Positions 8,624 to 16,747 are shown, counted from the stretch's first letter. The stretch: 28,368 nt of DNA from an uncultured Bacillota bacterium (GCA_958352855.1 CATWQE010000032.1:1-28368); one strand, 5' to 3'. The notes: generated from the sequence alone by a model not told the origin. Program-made: numbers and translations.

Positions 8624-9418
8624 TTTATGAAATTCCGGCTTCCTGTTTTTAAAAATGGTATAATAACGGAAACCGCAGGCTTTTAAAAGATTTCCCGTTT
8701 TTTCAAAATCATAAGCCAGATGTTTTGGGGCATGTCCATCTGAACCCAGTGTGAGGATTTCACCACCTAACTCATGGTAGCGCAGAAGGATGTCTTCTGT
8801 AGGATTGGGATGCCCCAGACCGTATTTAAAACCGGCAGTATTACACTCCAGACCGATTCCCTTTTCAATCAGAACCTTTAAAATTTCATCCAGGATTTCC
8901 CCATAAGCCTGGTAGGAATAATTCTTGTTTTTATCAGGTCCATAGCGCACCACATAATCAATGTGACCGCAGGTATCAAAACAGGAAAAGGTTTTCAGGT
9001 TTTCCAAAAGCACCTGGAAATAACGCAGATAAGATTCCTGCTCAGAGCGTCCCTGAAAATATTCCGGGCAGTAAGGGTCCAGGCGGTCAATGATATGGGC
9101 AGAACCAATAAGAAAATCAAAGGAATCAGAAGCCGCAAGCTGCGGCAGCTTTTTTACAAGGTGGGGCTGAAGTCCCAATTCCAGGCCATAGAAAAGCTGA
9201 ATCTGATGCTTGTATTTCTCTTTTAAGCTCAGAAAAGTTTTTTTATAGGCAGGTAAATCCACCAGAAATACAGGTTTATCACCTGGAAAATCTAAATCCA
9301 TATGTTCTGTAAAACAGATGCCGGGAAGCCCAAGACGGATGCCTTCCTGAATCATAGCTTCCATGGGAGCATGGCTGTCGCTGGAAAAATCGGAATGGAC
9401 ATGAAAATCATAATACAT
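8618..9418 (-). CDS. hisK: Histidinol-phosphatase, PHP family (HisK type)
   Basis: Likely removes phosphate from L-histidinol phosphate in histidine synthesis. The 266-residue PHP-domain protein begins DFHVHSDFSSD (metal ligands His6, His8, Asp10), then shows ICFTEHMD, GLELGLQP, GSAHIID, CGHIDYVVRYG, CNTAG and a final LGSDGHAP, the ordered PHP metal-ligand motifs. Length and the GICFTEHMD pattern match HisK-type phosphatases, though related PHP hydrolases exist and no other his genes are in the window. The start is preceded by AAAGGAG. It stands alone with its own promoter and converges on mnmA. Confidence 0.85.
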   Translation of the reverse strand: MYYDFHVHSDFSSDSHAPMEAMIQEGIRLGLPGICFTEHMDLDFPGDKPVFLVDLPAYKKTFLSLKEKYKHQIQLFYGLELGLQPHLVKKLPQLAASDSFDFLIGSAHIIDRLDPYCPEYFQGRSEQESYLRYFQVLLENLKTFSCFDTCGHIDYVVRYGPDKNKNYSYQAYGEILDEILKVLIEKGIGLECNTAGFKYGLGHPNPTEDILLRYHELGGEILTLGSDGHAPKHLAYDFEKTGNLLKACGFRYYTIFKNRKPEFHKL

Positions 9419-9453
9419 GGGAAAAGGCTCCTTTCATATATGTATTTTTATCC

Positions 9454-9483
9454 ATTATATCGTTGTTTCTGTGTTGATTTCAA
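9454..9483 (-). promoter_or_regulatory. Promoter of hisK
   Basis: On the minus strand TTGAAA (9478-9483), an 18-base spacer and a perfect TATAAT (9454-9459), about 35 bases before the start codon. Confidence 0.72.
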
Positions 9484-9533
9484 GTAAGATGAATAAAAAT
9501 ACAAGGGAAATACTCTGAAATTAGAAATGGGGC

Positions 9534-9562
9534 TTGAATTTTGAAGAAAAAACAGGTACAAT
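9534..9562 (+). promoter_or_regulatory. Promoter of gap
   Basis: TTGAAT (9534-9539), 17 bases, TACAAT (9557-9562). The untranslated leader is about 80 bases and carries a 9-base direct repeat AGGTTGATG at 9570-9578 and 9599-9607. Confidence 0.65.
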
Positions 9563-9651
9563 ATGGACAAGGTTGATGTTTCTTTAACAATCTATTTTAG
9601 GTTGATGAAGAACTCACATTAAATCAATCACTTTTAGGAGGAATGAAAATC

Positions 9652-10671
9652 ATGGCAGTAAAAGTAGCAATTAATGGTTTTGGACGTATTGGACGTCTTG
9701 CATTCAGACAGATGTTCGGAGCAGAAGGATTTGAAATCGTTGCAATCAACGATTTAACATCTCCAGCTATGTTAGCTCACTTACTGAAATATGACTCTAC
9801 ACAGGGAAGATATGAACTGGCTGATAAAGTAACAGCAGGTGAAGATTCCATCACTGTAGACGGAAAAGAAATTAAAATCTACGCAAAAGCAAACGCAGCA
9901 GAACTTCCTTGGGGAGAAATCGGTGTTGACGTAGTTCTGGAGTGTACAGGATTCTACACATCCAAAGATAAAGCTCAGGCTCATATCGAGGCAGGCGCTA
10001 AGAAAGTTGTTATTTCTGCTCCGGCAGGAAACGACCTTCCTACTATCGTTTACAATGTAAACCATGAAACATTAACAGAAAATGATAACATCATTTCTGC
10101 AGCTTCCTGTACAACAAACTGCTTAGCTCCTATGGCAAAAGCATTAAATGACTTAGCTGAAATCCAGTCTGGTATCATGTGCACAATTCACGCTTACACA
10201 GGTGATCAGATGACACTTGACGGACCACAGAGAAAAGGTGATTTAAGAAGATCTCGTGCAGCAGCAGTAAACATTGTTCCAAACAGCACAGGTGCTGCAA
10301 AAGCTATTGGATTAGTTATCCCAGAATTAAACGGAAAATTAATCGGAGCTGCTCAGCGTGTTCCTACACCAACAGGTTCTACAACAATCTTAACAGCAGT
10401 TGTTAAAGGCAACGTTACAAAAGAACAGATTAACGATGCTATGAAAGCAGCAGCTACAGAATCTTTCGGATACAACACAGATGAAATCGTATCCAGCGAT
10501 ATCGTTGGTATGAGATATGGTTCTCTGTTCGATGCTACTCAGACAATGGTTCTTCCATTAGACAATGGCACAACAGAAGTTCAGGTTGTATCATGGTATG
10601 ACAACGAAAACTCTTACACAAGCCAGATGGTTAGAACAATCAAATACTTCGGAAAATTATTAAACAAATAA
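9652..10671 (+). CDS. gap: Glyceraldehyde-3-phosphate dehydrogenase, type I
   Basis: Oxidises glyceraldehyde 3-phosphate to 1,3-bisphosphoglycerate with NAD. The 339-residue protein has the Rossmann motif INGFGRIGR, Asp34 favouring NAD over NADP, the active-site cysteine Cys153 in SAASCTTNCLAP, the catalytic His in IHAYTGDQ, and the C-terminal SWYDNENSYTSQ. ATG 9652 was chosen because the AGGAGG at 9636-9641 is ten bases upstream; the in-frame ATG at 9643 is one base from that site and too close. Codon choice is strongly biased (ACA, GCA, GTT repeatedly), consistent with very high expression. Confidence 0.97.
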   Translation: MAVKVAINGFGRIGRLAFRQMFGAEGFEIVAINDLTSPAMLAHLLKYDSTQGRYELADKVTAGEDSITVDGKEIKIYAKANAAELPWGEIGVDVVLECTGFYTSKDKAQAHIEAGAKKVVISAPAGNDLPTIVYNVNHETLTENDNIISAASCTTNCLAPMAKALNDLAEIQSGIMCTIHAYTGDQMTLDGPQRKGDLRRSRAAAVNIVPNSTGAAKAIGLVIPELNGKLIGAAQRVPTPTGSTTILTAVVKGNVTKEQINDAMKAAATESFGYNTDEIVSSDIVGMRYGSLFDATQTMVLPLDNGTTEVQVVSWYDNENSYTSQMVRTIKYFGKLLNK

Positions 10672-10696
10672 TTAACAGGTATTTATAAGGCTCATA

Positions 10697-10730
10697 AAGG
10701 GGTCCGGTCTATTGTGGACCGGACCCTTTT
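10697..10730 (+). terminator. Intrinsic terminator between gap and pgk
   Basis: GGGTCCGGTC (10700-10709) pairs with GACCGGACCC (10717-10726), followed by four T. The short T-run may allow partial read-through into pgk, for which I see no convincing separate promoter in the remaining 50 bases. Confidence 0.85.
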
Positions 10731-10782
10731 CGTCTGTTTATGTGGAAAAAACAGAAAAATAATGTAAAGGAGGCATTTCCTA

Positions 10783-11976
10783 ATGCTTAATAAAAAATCA
10801 GTTGATGATATCAACGTAAAAGGAAAAAAAGTCCTGGTTCGCTGTGACTTCAATGTACCATTACAGGATGGAAAGATTACAGATGAAAACCGTCTGGTAG
10901 CAGCACTTCCTACCATTAAAAAATTAATTGCAGATGGTGGAAAGGTAATTCTCTGCTCTCACCTTGGAAAACCAAAGGGAGAACCAAAACCAGAATTATC
11001 CCTGGCGCCTGTAGCAGTTCGTCTGTCTGAATTATTAGGACAGGAAGTAAAATTTGCCGCTGATCCGGAAGTTGTAGGAGCAAATGCAAAAGCAGCAGTA
11101 GAAGCTATGAAAGACGGAGAAGTAATCTTACTGGAAAACACACGTTACAGAGTAGAAGAAACAAAGAACGGTGAAGCTTTCTCTAAAGAATTAGCTTCTC
11201 TGTGTGATGTATTCGTAAATGATGCATTCGGTACAGCACACCGCGCTCACTGCTCAAATGTAGGTGTTACACAGTTTGTAGATACAGCAGTAGTAGGATA
11301 CTTAATGCAGAAAGAAATTGATTTCTTAGGAAATGCAGTAAACAATCCGGAAAGACCATTTGTAGCAATCCTTGGCGGTGCAAAAGTTTCCAGCAAGATT
11401 TCTGTTATTAATAACCTCCTTGATAAAGTAGATACTTTAATCATTGGTGGCGGAATGGCTTATACCTTCTCCAAAGCAGCAGGGGGAAATATCGGTATTT
11501 CCTTATGCGAGGATGATTATCTGGAATATGCATTGGAAATGAAGAAAAAAGCAGAAGAAAAAGGCGTGAAACTGCTTCTTCCTGTAGACCACAGAATCGG
11601 AGATGCATTCTCTAATGACTGCAACATTCAGGTAGTAGGCAGCGGACAGATTCCAGATGGCTGGGAAGGTATGGATATCGGACCAGAAACAGAAAAAATC
11701 TTCAGCGAAGCTGTAAAAGATGCAAAAACTGTTGTATGGAACGGACCAATGGGCTGCTTTGAAATGCCAAACTTTGCTCATGGTACAGAAGCAGTTGCAA
11801 AAGCACTGGCTGATACAGATGCAACAACCATCATCGGTGGCGGTGACTCTGCAGCAGCAGTAAACATCCTGGGATATGGTGACAAAATGACACACATCTC
11901 CACAGGCGGCGGCGCTTCCTTAGAATTCCTGGAAGGAAAAGAACTCCCAGGCGTAGCAGCAGCAAACGATAAATAG
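10783..11976 (+). CDS. pgk: Phosphoglycerate kinase
   Basis: Transfers phosphate from 1,3-bisphosphoglycerate to ADP. The 397-residue, two-lobed enzyme shows VLVRCDFNVPLQDG near the N-terminus, the substrate-binding SHLGKPKG, the ENTRYR segment, FVNDAFGTAHRAH, AILGGAKVSSK, the hinge WNGPMGCFE and the nucleotide-binding GGGDSAAAV near the C-terminus. AAAGGAGG precedes the ATG. The product of gap is its substrate, and tpiA follows after a 164-base spacer with no terminator of the usual kind. Confidence 0.97.
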   Translation: MLNKKSVDDINVKGKKVLVRCDFNVPLQDGKITDENRLVAALPTIKKLIADGGKVILCSHLGKPKGEPKPELSLAPVAVRLSELLGQEVKFAADPEVVGANAKAAVEAMKDGEVILLENTRYRVEETKNGEAFSKELASLCDVFVNDAFGTAHRAHCSNVGVTQFVDTAVVGYLMQKEIDFLGNAVNNPERPFVAILGGAKVSSKISVINNLLDKVDTLIIGGGMAYTFSKAAGGNIGISLCEDDYLEYALEMKKKAEEKGVKLLLPVDHRIGDAFSNDCNIQVVGSGQIPDGWEGMDIGPETEKIFSEAVKDAKTVVWNGPMGCFEMPNFAHGTEAVAKALADTDATTIIGGGDSAAAVNILGYGDKMTHISTGGGASLEFLEGKELPGVAAANDK

Positions 11977-12140
11977 GCCGAAAGCAACTTAGCGAAAGCG
12001 AGCCGAAGGCGAAGCTTGAGGTTAGTGCGAGGTCCTTCTCGAACCTTAGCGAGTGCGTGCGCGAGCTTAGTTGAGAGAAGATACCCGTAAGGCAATTTAG
12101 ACGAAGCCAAAACAAAATATAAGAAAGAAGGGTATATCCC
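11977..12140 (+). repeat. GC-rich degenerate repeat spacer between pgk and tpiA
   Basis: This spacer differs in composition from its surroundings, with many GCGA and GCGAG steps. Two imperfect copies begin TTAGCGA (near 11989 and 12046), each about 30 bases. Between them AGGTT...CGAG (12019-12031) can pair with CTCG-AACCT (12038-12046) around a GTCCTT loop, with a four-base bulge. No gene is supported on either strand. The tpiA ribosome binding region GAAGGG follows at its end. Such GCGAG-rich spacers look like a dispersed family, but copies elsewhere cannot be checked here. Confidence 0.5.
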
Positions 12141-12890
12141 ATGGCAAGAAGAAAAATTATCGCTGGAAACTGGAAAATGAACATGACTCCAAGCGAAGCA
12201 GTTGAATTAGTAAACACATTAAAACCATTAGTTGCAAACGAAGAAGTGGACGTAGTATTCTGCGTACCTGCTATTGATATTGTACCGGTTGTAGAAGCGG
12301 TAAAAGGCAGCAACATCCAGGTTGGCGCTGAAAACATGTATTTTGAAGAAAAAGGCGCTTACACAGGTGAAATTTCTCCAAATATGTTAGTAGACGCTGG
12401 TGTTAAATATGTGATTCTTGGACATTCCGAAAGAAGAGAATACTTCGGAGAAACTAATGAAGACATTAATAAAAAAATGCACAAAGCTTTTGAACATGGT
12501 TTAACACCAATCATGTGCTGCGGTGAATCTCTGGAACAGAGAGAGCAGGGCGTGACCATGGATTTCATTCGTCAGCAGGTAAAAGTAGGATTCCTGGGAC
12601 TGACAGCAGAGCAGGCAAAAGAAGCTGTTATTGCTTATGAACCAATCTGGGCAATCGGAACAGGAAAAACAGCTACAACAGAGCAGGCACAGGAAGTTTG
12701 TAAAGCAATCCGCGAATGTATTGCTGAAGTATATGACGAAGCAACAGCAGAAGCAATCCGTATCCAGTACGGTGGTTCTGTAAATGCTGCAACAGCTCCG
12801 GAATTATTTGCACAGGCAGATATTGACGGTGGTTTAGTGGGCGGCGCTGCGCTGAAACCAGATTTCGGTAAAATCGTAAACTATAAATAG
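12141..12890 (+). CDS. tpiA: Triosephosphate isomerase
   Basis: Interconverts dihydroxyacetone phosphate and glyceraldehyde 3-phosphate. The 249-residue TIM barrel has AGNWKMN with Lys12, the electrophile His95 in ILGHSERR, the catalytic base Glu167 in AYEPIWAIGTGKTA (which also contains the start of the mobile loop), and the phosphate-binding GGSVN and GGAAL segments. It ends the gap-pgk-tpiA cluster and is followed by a hairpin terminator. Confidence 0.97.
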   Translation: MARRKIIAGNWKMNMTPSEAVELVNTLKPLVANEEVDVVFCVPAIDIVPVVEAVKGSNIQVGAENMYFEEKGAYTGEISPNMLVDAGVKYVILGHSERREYFGETNEDINKKMHKAFEHGLTPIMCCGESLEQREQGVTMDFIRQQVKVGFLGLTAEQAKEAVIAYEPIWAIGTGKTATTEQAQEVCKAIRECIAEVYDEATAEAIRIQYGGSVNAATAPELFAQADIDGGLVGGAALKPDFGKIVNYK

Positions 12891-12924
12891 TCCTAAGTGA
12901 TTGAAAAAATGTAACAACGGAAAG

Positions 12925-12962
12925 AAAGACCCTGTACAGGTAAAAGGTATGGGGTCTTTTTT
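12925..12962 (+). terminator. Intrinsic terminator after tpiA
   Basis: AAAGACCC (12925-12932) pairs with GGGTCTTT (12952-12959) and runs into six T. The loop contains the short palindrome CCTGTACAGG. Confidence 0.85.
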
Positions 12963-12991
12963 GTGTTTCTTTAGAAAATTTAAGTTTAGGG

Positions 12992-13020
12992 TTGCCTGCA
13001 GACAGAGAGGGATTTATAAT
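12992..13020 (+). promoter_or_regulatory. Promoter of the Rpn-like nuclease gene
   Basis: TTGCCT (12992-12997), 17 bases, perfect TATAAT (13015-13020). The leader to the ATG is about 100 bases. Confidence 0.6.
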
Positions 13021-13125
13021 AAAACTACAGAAGAGAAACCTTTGCAAAACGTAAAGAGAAGCATACATTCAGATAACATTTTCTAAGATACCAAAGGCAA
13101 CAATACATAAAGGAGAAAATGTTAG

Positions 13126-13989
13126 ATGAGTAACAACACGATTTTTGATGATGTTTTTCGGACAATGCTTCAGAAAATGCCACAAATGGCAATTCCTTTA
13201 ATTAACGAAGTTTTTGGTAAAGATTACCCGGAGAACATAAAACTGAGACAAGGAAGAAACGAACACTATACGAAAGATGGAAAGGTTATCACAGATTCGC
13301 ATTTGCAGATTGAAGAAAAAATATATCATTTGGAATGTCAAAGTACAAACGATACTGGTATGATGTTTCGGATGATAGAATATGATTTTGCAGTTGCATT
13401 GGAATCTGTGGGGCAGGAAAACGAAACCAGCAGGATTTATTTTCCACATTCCTGTGTTCTGTATTTGAGAGGTACTCAGGGACCCGAAGAAATGAAACTG
13501 GAACTGCTCATGCCAGATGGACAAAGTGTGGAGTATAAAGTGCCAGTAATCTATCAACAAAGATATACAAAAGACATAATTTTTCAGAAAAGACTGTTTT
13601 TTCTTTTGCCTTTTTATATTATGAGATACGAAAAGGCAAAAAAAGAATTAGAAAATAATCAAGAGAAGCTACAGGAGATGCTGGAAGAGTATAGAAGCAT
13701 TGAGAAATGTCTGGAAGAAGAATTTCTGTATCAAGATAGAGAAAAAGAATACAGGGATATGGTGGAACTAATCATTCGGATTGCGGACTACATTTTGAGA
13801 GATAGTCAGGAAGTCAGGAAAGGATTTGGTAAGGTTATGGGTGGAAAAGTCTTGGAGTTGGAATCAGACAAGCTGATAAAAAAGGGAATAGAGCTGGAAA
13901 AAGAAAATACAGAAAAAGAACGTCGAAGAGCAGATGCGGCAGAAGCGGAAGTGAAGCGGCTGAAATTGTTGTTACAGGAAAAGCAGTAA
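13126..13989 (+). CDS. Rpn/PD-(D/E)XK nuclease family protein with coiled-coil tail
   Basis: A 287-residue protein of the group annotated as Rpn-family or PD-(D/E)XK transposase-like nucleases, common and often multicopy in Lachnospiraceae. It begins FDDVFRTMLQK, a pattern typical of the group. The active-site pattern is ITDSHLQIEEKIYHLECQS: Asp57, then Glu70 and Gln72, the E-x-Q variant of the fold. A second basic/acidic helical part follows, and residues about 165-205 and 250-287 are charged and probably coiled coil. E. coli RpnA-type enzymes are DNA endonucleases linked to recombination or defence; its role here is not known. It has its own promoter, an AAAGGAG site and a terminator, so it is a single-gene unit. 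Confidence 0.75.
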   Translation: MSNNTIFDDVFRTMLQKMPQMAIPLINEVFGKDYPENIKLRQGRNEHYTKDGKVITDSHLQIEEKIYHLECQSTNDTGMMFRMIEYDFAVALESVGQENETSRIYFPHSCVLYLRGTQGPEEMKLELLMPDGQSVEYKVPVIYQQRYTKDIIFQKRLFFLLPFYIMRYEKAKKELENNQEKLQEMLEEYRSIEKCLEEEFLYQDREKEYRDMVELIIRIADYILRDSQEVRKGFGKVMGGKVLELESDKLIKKGIELEKENTEKERRRADAAEAEVKRLKLLLQEKQ

Positions 13990-14011
13990 TGCGGTAAGAA
14001 AAAATAAAGGG

Positions 14012-14061
14012 CAGGCAGATAGATTTATTCAAGGAAAGAATTATCTGTCTGCCTGTTTTTT
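14012..14061 (+). terminator. Terminator between convergent nuclease and radical SAM genes
   Basis: CAGGCAGATAGAT (14012-14024) pairs with ATCTGTCTGCCTG (14043-14055) with one G-U pair, then six T. The opposite strand is also T-rich after the stem, so it can serve both genes. Confidence 0.85.
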
Positions 14062-14081
14062 GAAAGTAAATGTGATAAATT

Positions 14082-14984
14082 TCAAATCCCTTCTAAATCA
14101 AATGGCGGCGTATATTCTTCTTTTGCGCTGCTTTTTTCCTGCATAAATCCCTGGGTAAGGCCAAGAGAAATGGCAGTGTCCAGGACTTTGTTGTATTCAT
14201 AGGTGGTAATGCGGCGGTTAATTTCAGGATAGTCACTGCTTTTGTAAAATGGTGTGTACTGGCTCAAAAGACTGAGAAGATATTTTCCTTTGGGAAGGTT
14301 TTCTTTTATCCAGTGAAGCAGTTGGATGGAATCCTCCTTGCCGCCGGGGAGAACCATATGCCGGATGATAACGCCTTTTTGCAAAATTCCCTGTGTGTCA
14401 TAGCGCAGCCCGCCTGTTTGCTCTATCATATAAGGAATCGCTTCAGAGGCAATTTCAAAATAGTTTTTCGCTTTGGAGTAACGCCAGGAAAGAGAAGAAT
14501 CAAAATATTTCAAATCTGGAAGATAAATGTCTATATAATCTTTTAAAAGAGCAAGAGTTTCTGTTTTTTCGTATCCACCACAATTATAAATAACAGGAAT
14601 ATGCAGTTTGTGTTTTACGAAATCCAGGGCTGGCAGAATTTGTGGTAGAAACTGGGTGGCTGTAATCAGATCAATATTATGTGCCCCCTGTTCCTGGAGG
14701 GAAAGAAAGATTTCTCCAAGACGTTTGGGTGAAAGCTCTTTTCCAAGAGTTCCCTGACTGATGAGATGGTTCTGACAAAAACAACATTTCAGGGTACAGC
14801 CGGAGAAGAAAACAGCGCCGCTTCCGCGCGTTCCACTGATACAGGGCTCTTCCCAGTGATGCAGGGCAGCTCTGGCAGCCTTCAGAGTGCTGCCGCATCC
14901 GCAAAAGCCCACAGAGATATTTCGATTGATACCGCAATTTCTGGGACAAAGATGACAGTTAGTAAAATCCAGTAAAGCTTCCAT
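14082..14984 (-). CDS. Radical SAM protein, PflX/PflA-related (COG1313 type)
   Basis: A 300-residue radical SAM protein. The cluster motif CTLKCCFC (CxxxCxxC) follows FFSG, and the N-terminus carries extra cysteines in CHLCPRNCG and GFCGCG, as in the PflX group related to pyruvate formate-lyase activating enzyme. Later motifs include NCGGYEK and YLPDLKYFD. It probably uses S-adenosylmethionine for a radical reaction, but the substrate of PflX-type proteins is not established and no glycyl radical enzyme is next to it. ATG 14984 was chosen because GGAGG lies 11 bases before it; longer starts at 15020 or 15002 would contain that site. Confidence 0.8.
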   Translation of the reverse strand: MEALLDFTNCHLCPRNCGINRNISVGFCGCGSTLKAARAALHHWEEPCISGTRGSGAVFFSGCTLKCCFCQNHLISQGTLGKELSPKRLGEIFLSLQEQGAHNIDLITATQFLPQILPALDFVKHKLHIPVIYNCGGYEKTETLALLKDYIDIYLPDLKYFDSSLSWRYSKAKNYFEIASEAIPYMIEQTGGLRYDTQGILQKGVIIRHMVLPGGKEDSIQLLHWIKENLPKGKYLLSLLSQYTPFYKSSDYPEINRRITTYEYNKVLDTAISLGLTQGFMQEKSSAKEEYTPPFDLEGI

Positions 14985-15037
14985 AAAGATGAAATCCTCC
15001 ATAAAATAACAAAATAACATCGAAAACTATTCACCAT

Positions 15038-15064
15038 ATTATACAAAATTTGTCGTTTTTTCAA
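15038..15064 (-). promoter_or_regulatory. Probable promoter of the radical SAM gene
   Basis: On the minus strand a perfect TATAAT (15038-15043) with TTGAAA (15059-15064) at a short 15-base spacing. The -10 is convincing, the spacing is not. Confidence 0.4.
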
Positions 15065-15083
15065 GATACAGAAAGAAAAGTCT

Positions 15084-15111
15084 TTGATTTTGGAAAAAAA
15101 GGTAGTAGAAT
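15084..15111 (+). promoter_or_regulatory. Probable promoter of the L,D-transpeptidase gene
   Basis: TTGATT (15084-15089), 16 bases, TAGAAT (15106-15111), about 54 bases before the chosen start. Confidence 0.5.
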
Positions 15112-15164
15112 GAGCGTGTGTGAAACTTATGGATACAGTACAGGATAAAAAGGAAGTCAGATAC

Positions 15165-16637
15165 ATGTCAAAAACAGAAAACAGTAAAAAAGAAAAATTG
15201 AAGGCTTTGAAAAAAGCCGAAAAGAAAATGAAAAAAAGCAAAAATCACACAGCGAAAAAGATTGCAGCCGGAGCAGGAATTACCGTTGCAGTGCTTCTTG
15301 CAGCAGGATATGGCGCTGTGGGATATTATTATCAGGATAAGTTTTACCCTGGAACCAGGATTAACGGAAGTGACTGTGGGGGCATGGAGGTCGCTGAAAT
15401 AAAAGAAATTATTAAAAAGAGCGCAGAAGAATATTCCCTTACCATACAGGAAAAGGAAAATCAGACAGAGGTGATTACCGGAGACCAGATTCAGATTACC
15501 TACCAGGATGATAACAGTCTGGAAAAGGTAAAGGAGCAGCAAAATTCCTGGCTTTGGCCGGTTCAGATTTTTCAGGAACAGGAATATGAGGTAAAGGCAG
15601 AAAATTCCTATGACCAAAATCTTTTAAATGAGGCGGTGAACCAGCTTCAGTGTCTGCAGGAGGGCAGCGGCACACCCTCCCAGGACGCCAGGGTGGAGGA
15701 TAATGGCAGCGCATATGCCATTGTGCCGGAGGTGTATGGAACCCAGTTAGATAAAGAAAAAACAACAGCAGCCATACAAAAAGCAGTGGAGGAACGAAAG
15801 ACGGAGATTTCTCTGGAGGAAGCAGACTGTTATATCAAGCCTGGGGTACTTCAAAATGATGAAAAGCTAAAAGCAGAAATGGACAAGCTGAATCAGCTTA
15901 CAGGAGCCCAGGTCAGTGTGAACTTTGGCAGCGGACAGGAGACAATTTCCAGAGATATGCTGAAGTCCTGGCTGAAAAAGGGAGAAGATGGTTCTTATGC
16001 CTTTGACGAAAGCGTGGTAAAGCCGGTAGTGATTGGCTGGTCAGAAAAGTATAACACCTATGGAAGACCAAGAGATTTTCAGACGTCAGGAGGCTCTACG
16101 GTTCATTTAACAGGAGGAGACTATGGATGGAGAGTGTGGCAGGATAAAACCACAGAAGAGCTTATGGGAGTGCTAAATGCAGGAACCGGAGGCGTGGTAG
16201 ATGCCACCTGGCTTCAGACAGGACAGAAACATGGTGGAAATGACATTGACGGAACCTATGTGGAAATTTCTATCAGCGCCCAGAGAATGTGGTTTTACAA
16301 AAACGGCACCTGTCTGGTAGATACTCCGGTTGTAACAGGAAATCCAAATAAAGGAAACGGAACTCCTGCAGGAGGCGTCTGGAGGCTGAAAGATAAACAG
16401 AGTCCTTCTGTGCTGGTAGGAAAAAGACCGGATGGAAGTATTGAATACAGAACTCCGGTAACTTATTGGATGCCATTTAACGGAGGCGTTGGTATTCATG
16501 ATTTATCTAAACGTACCAGCTTTGGGGGAGACATCTATCTTTACAATGGTTCTCATGGCTGTATTAATACACCTTTTGATGCTGTGCGGACAATTTATGA
16601 AAATATTGAGGTCAATACGCCCATAGTTGTATACTAA
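15165..16637 (+). CDS. Membrane-anchored L,D-transpeptidase (YkuD) with peptidoglycan-binding domains
   Basis: A 490-residue cell-wall enzyme that forms 3-3 peptide cross-links or attaches proteins to peptidoglycan. The N-terminus is a short, very Lys-rich cytoplasmic stretch (1-32), then one membrane helix (about 33-55). The extracellular middle looks like the putative peptidoglycan-binding domain found with VanW and L,D-transpeptidases. The C-terminal YkuD domain (from about residue 365) starts YVEISISAQRMWFY and carries the catalytic pattern: a His near 445 (GGVGIHDL) and SHGCINTP with Cys466. ATG 15165 has AAGGAAG upstream; earlier in-frame starts have none. Confidence 0.92.
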   Translation: MSKTENSKKEKLKALKKAEKKMKKSKNHTAKKIAAGAGITVAVLLAAGYGAVGYYYQDKFYPGTRINGSDCGGMEVAEIKEIIKKSAEEYSLTIQEKENQTEVITGDQIQITYQDDNSLEKVKEQQNSWLWPVQIFQEQEYEVKAENSYDQNLLNEAVNQLQCLQEGSGTPSQDARVEDNGSAYAIVPEVYGTQLDKEKTTAAIQKAVEERKTEISLEEADCYIKPGVLQNDEKLKAEMDKLNQLTGAQVSVNFGSGQETISRDMLKSWLKKGEDGSYAFDESVVKPVVIGWSEKYNTYGRPRDFQTSGGSTVHLTGGDYGWRVWQDKTTEELMGVLNAGTGGVVDATWLQTGQKHGGNDIDGTYVEISISAQRMWFYKNGTCLVDTPVVTGNPNKGNGTPAGGVWRLKDKQSPSVLVGKRPDGSIEYRTPVTYWMPFNGGVGIHDLSKRTSFGGDIYLYNGSHGCINTPFDAVRTIYENIEVNTPIVVY

Positions 16638-16655
16638 TATGAATAATTTTTCTAC

Positions 16656-16684
16656 TTGCAAAGAGAAAAAAAAGCTGATATAAT
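16656..16684 (+). promoter_or_regulatory. Promoter of the amino-acid ABC transporter operon
   Basis: TTGCAA (16656-16661), 17 bases, perfect TATAAT (16679-16684) with an extended TG at 16676-16677. Predicted start of transcription is near 16691. Confidence 0.8.
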
Positions 16685-16692
16685 GCAAAACA

Positions 16693-16710
16693 GTTGAATA
16701 AATATGCATA
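16693..16710 (+). promoter_or_regulatory. ARG-box-like operator (candidate ArgR site)
   Basis: The stretch TTGAATAAATATGCAT within this interval closely follows the Bacillus ArgR consensus (ATGAATAAAAATKCAA), agreeing at 13 of 16 positions by eye. A further half-site ATGAATAAAA lies at 16725-16734, and ATATGCAT occurs twice at 9-base spacing (16702 and 16711). The site covers the expected transcription start, as expected for repression. It suggests the transporter carries arginine or another basic amino acid; this is inference. Confidence 0.5.
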
Positions 16711-16747
16711 ATATGCATGAAAGAATGAATAAAAGGAGAACATGGAA

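Noticed and set aside
9643..9651. Earlier ATG for gap
   Set aside because: It is one base from AGGAGG; ATG 9652 has correct spacing and gives the normal family N-terminus.
11831..12337. Minus-strand open frame across the pgk-tpiA spacer
   Set aside because: It overlaps two certain genes in antisense and its product is low-complexity; openness comes from codon bias of the forward genes.
15120..15164. Earlier starts for the L,D-transpeptidase
   Set aside because: No ribosome binding site; ATG 15165 has one.
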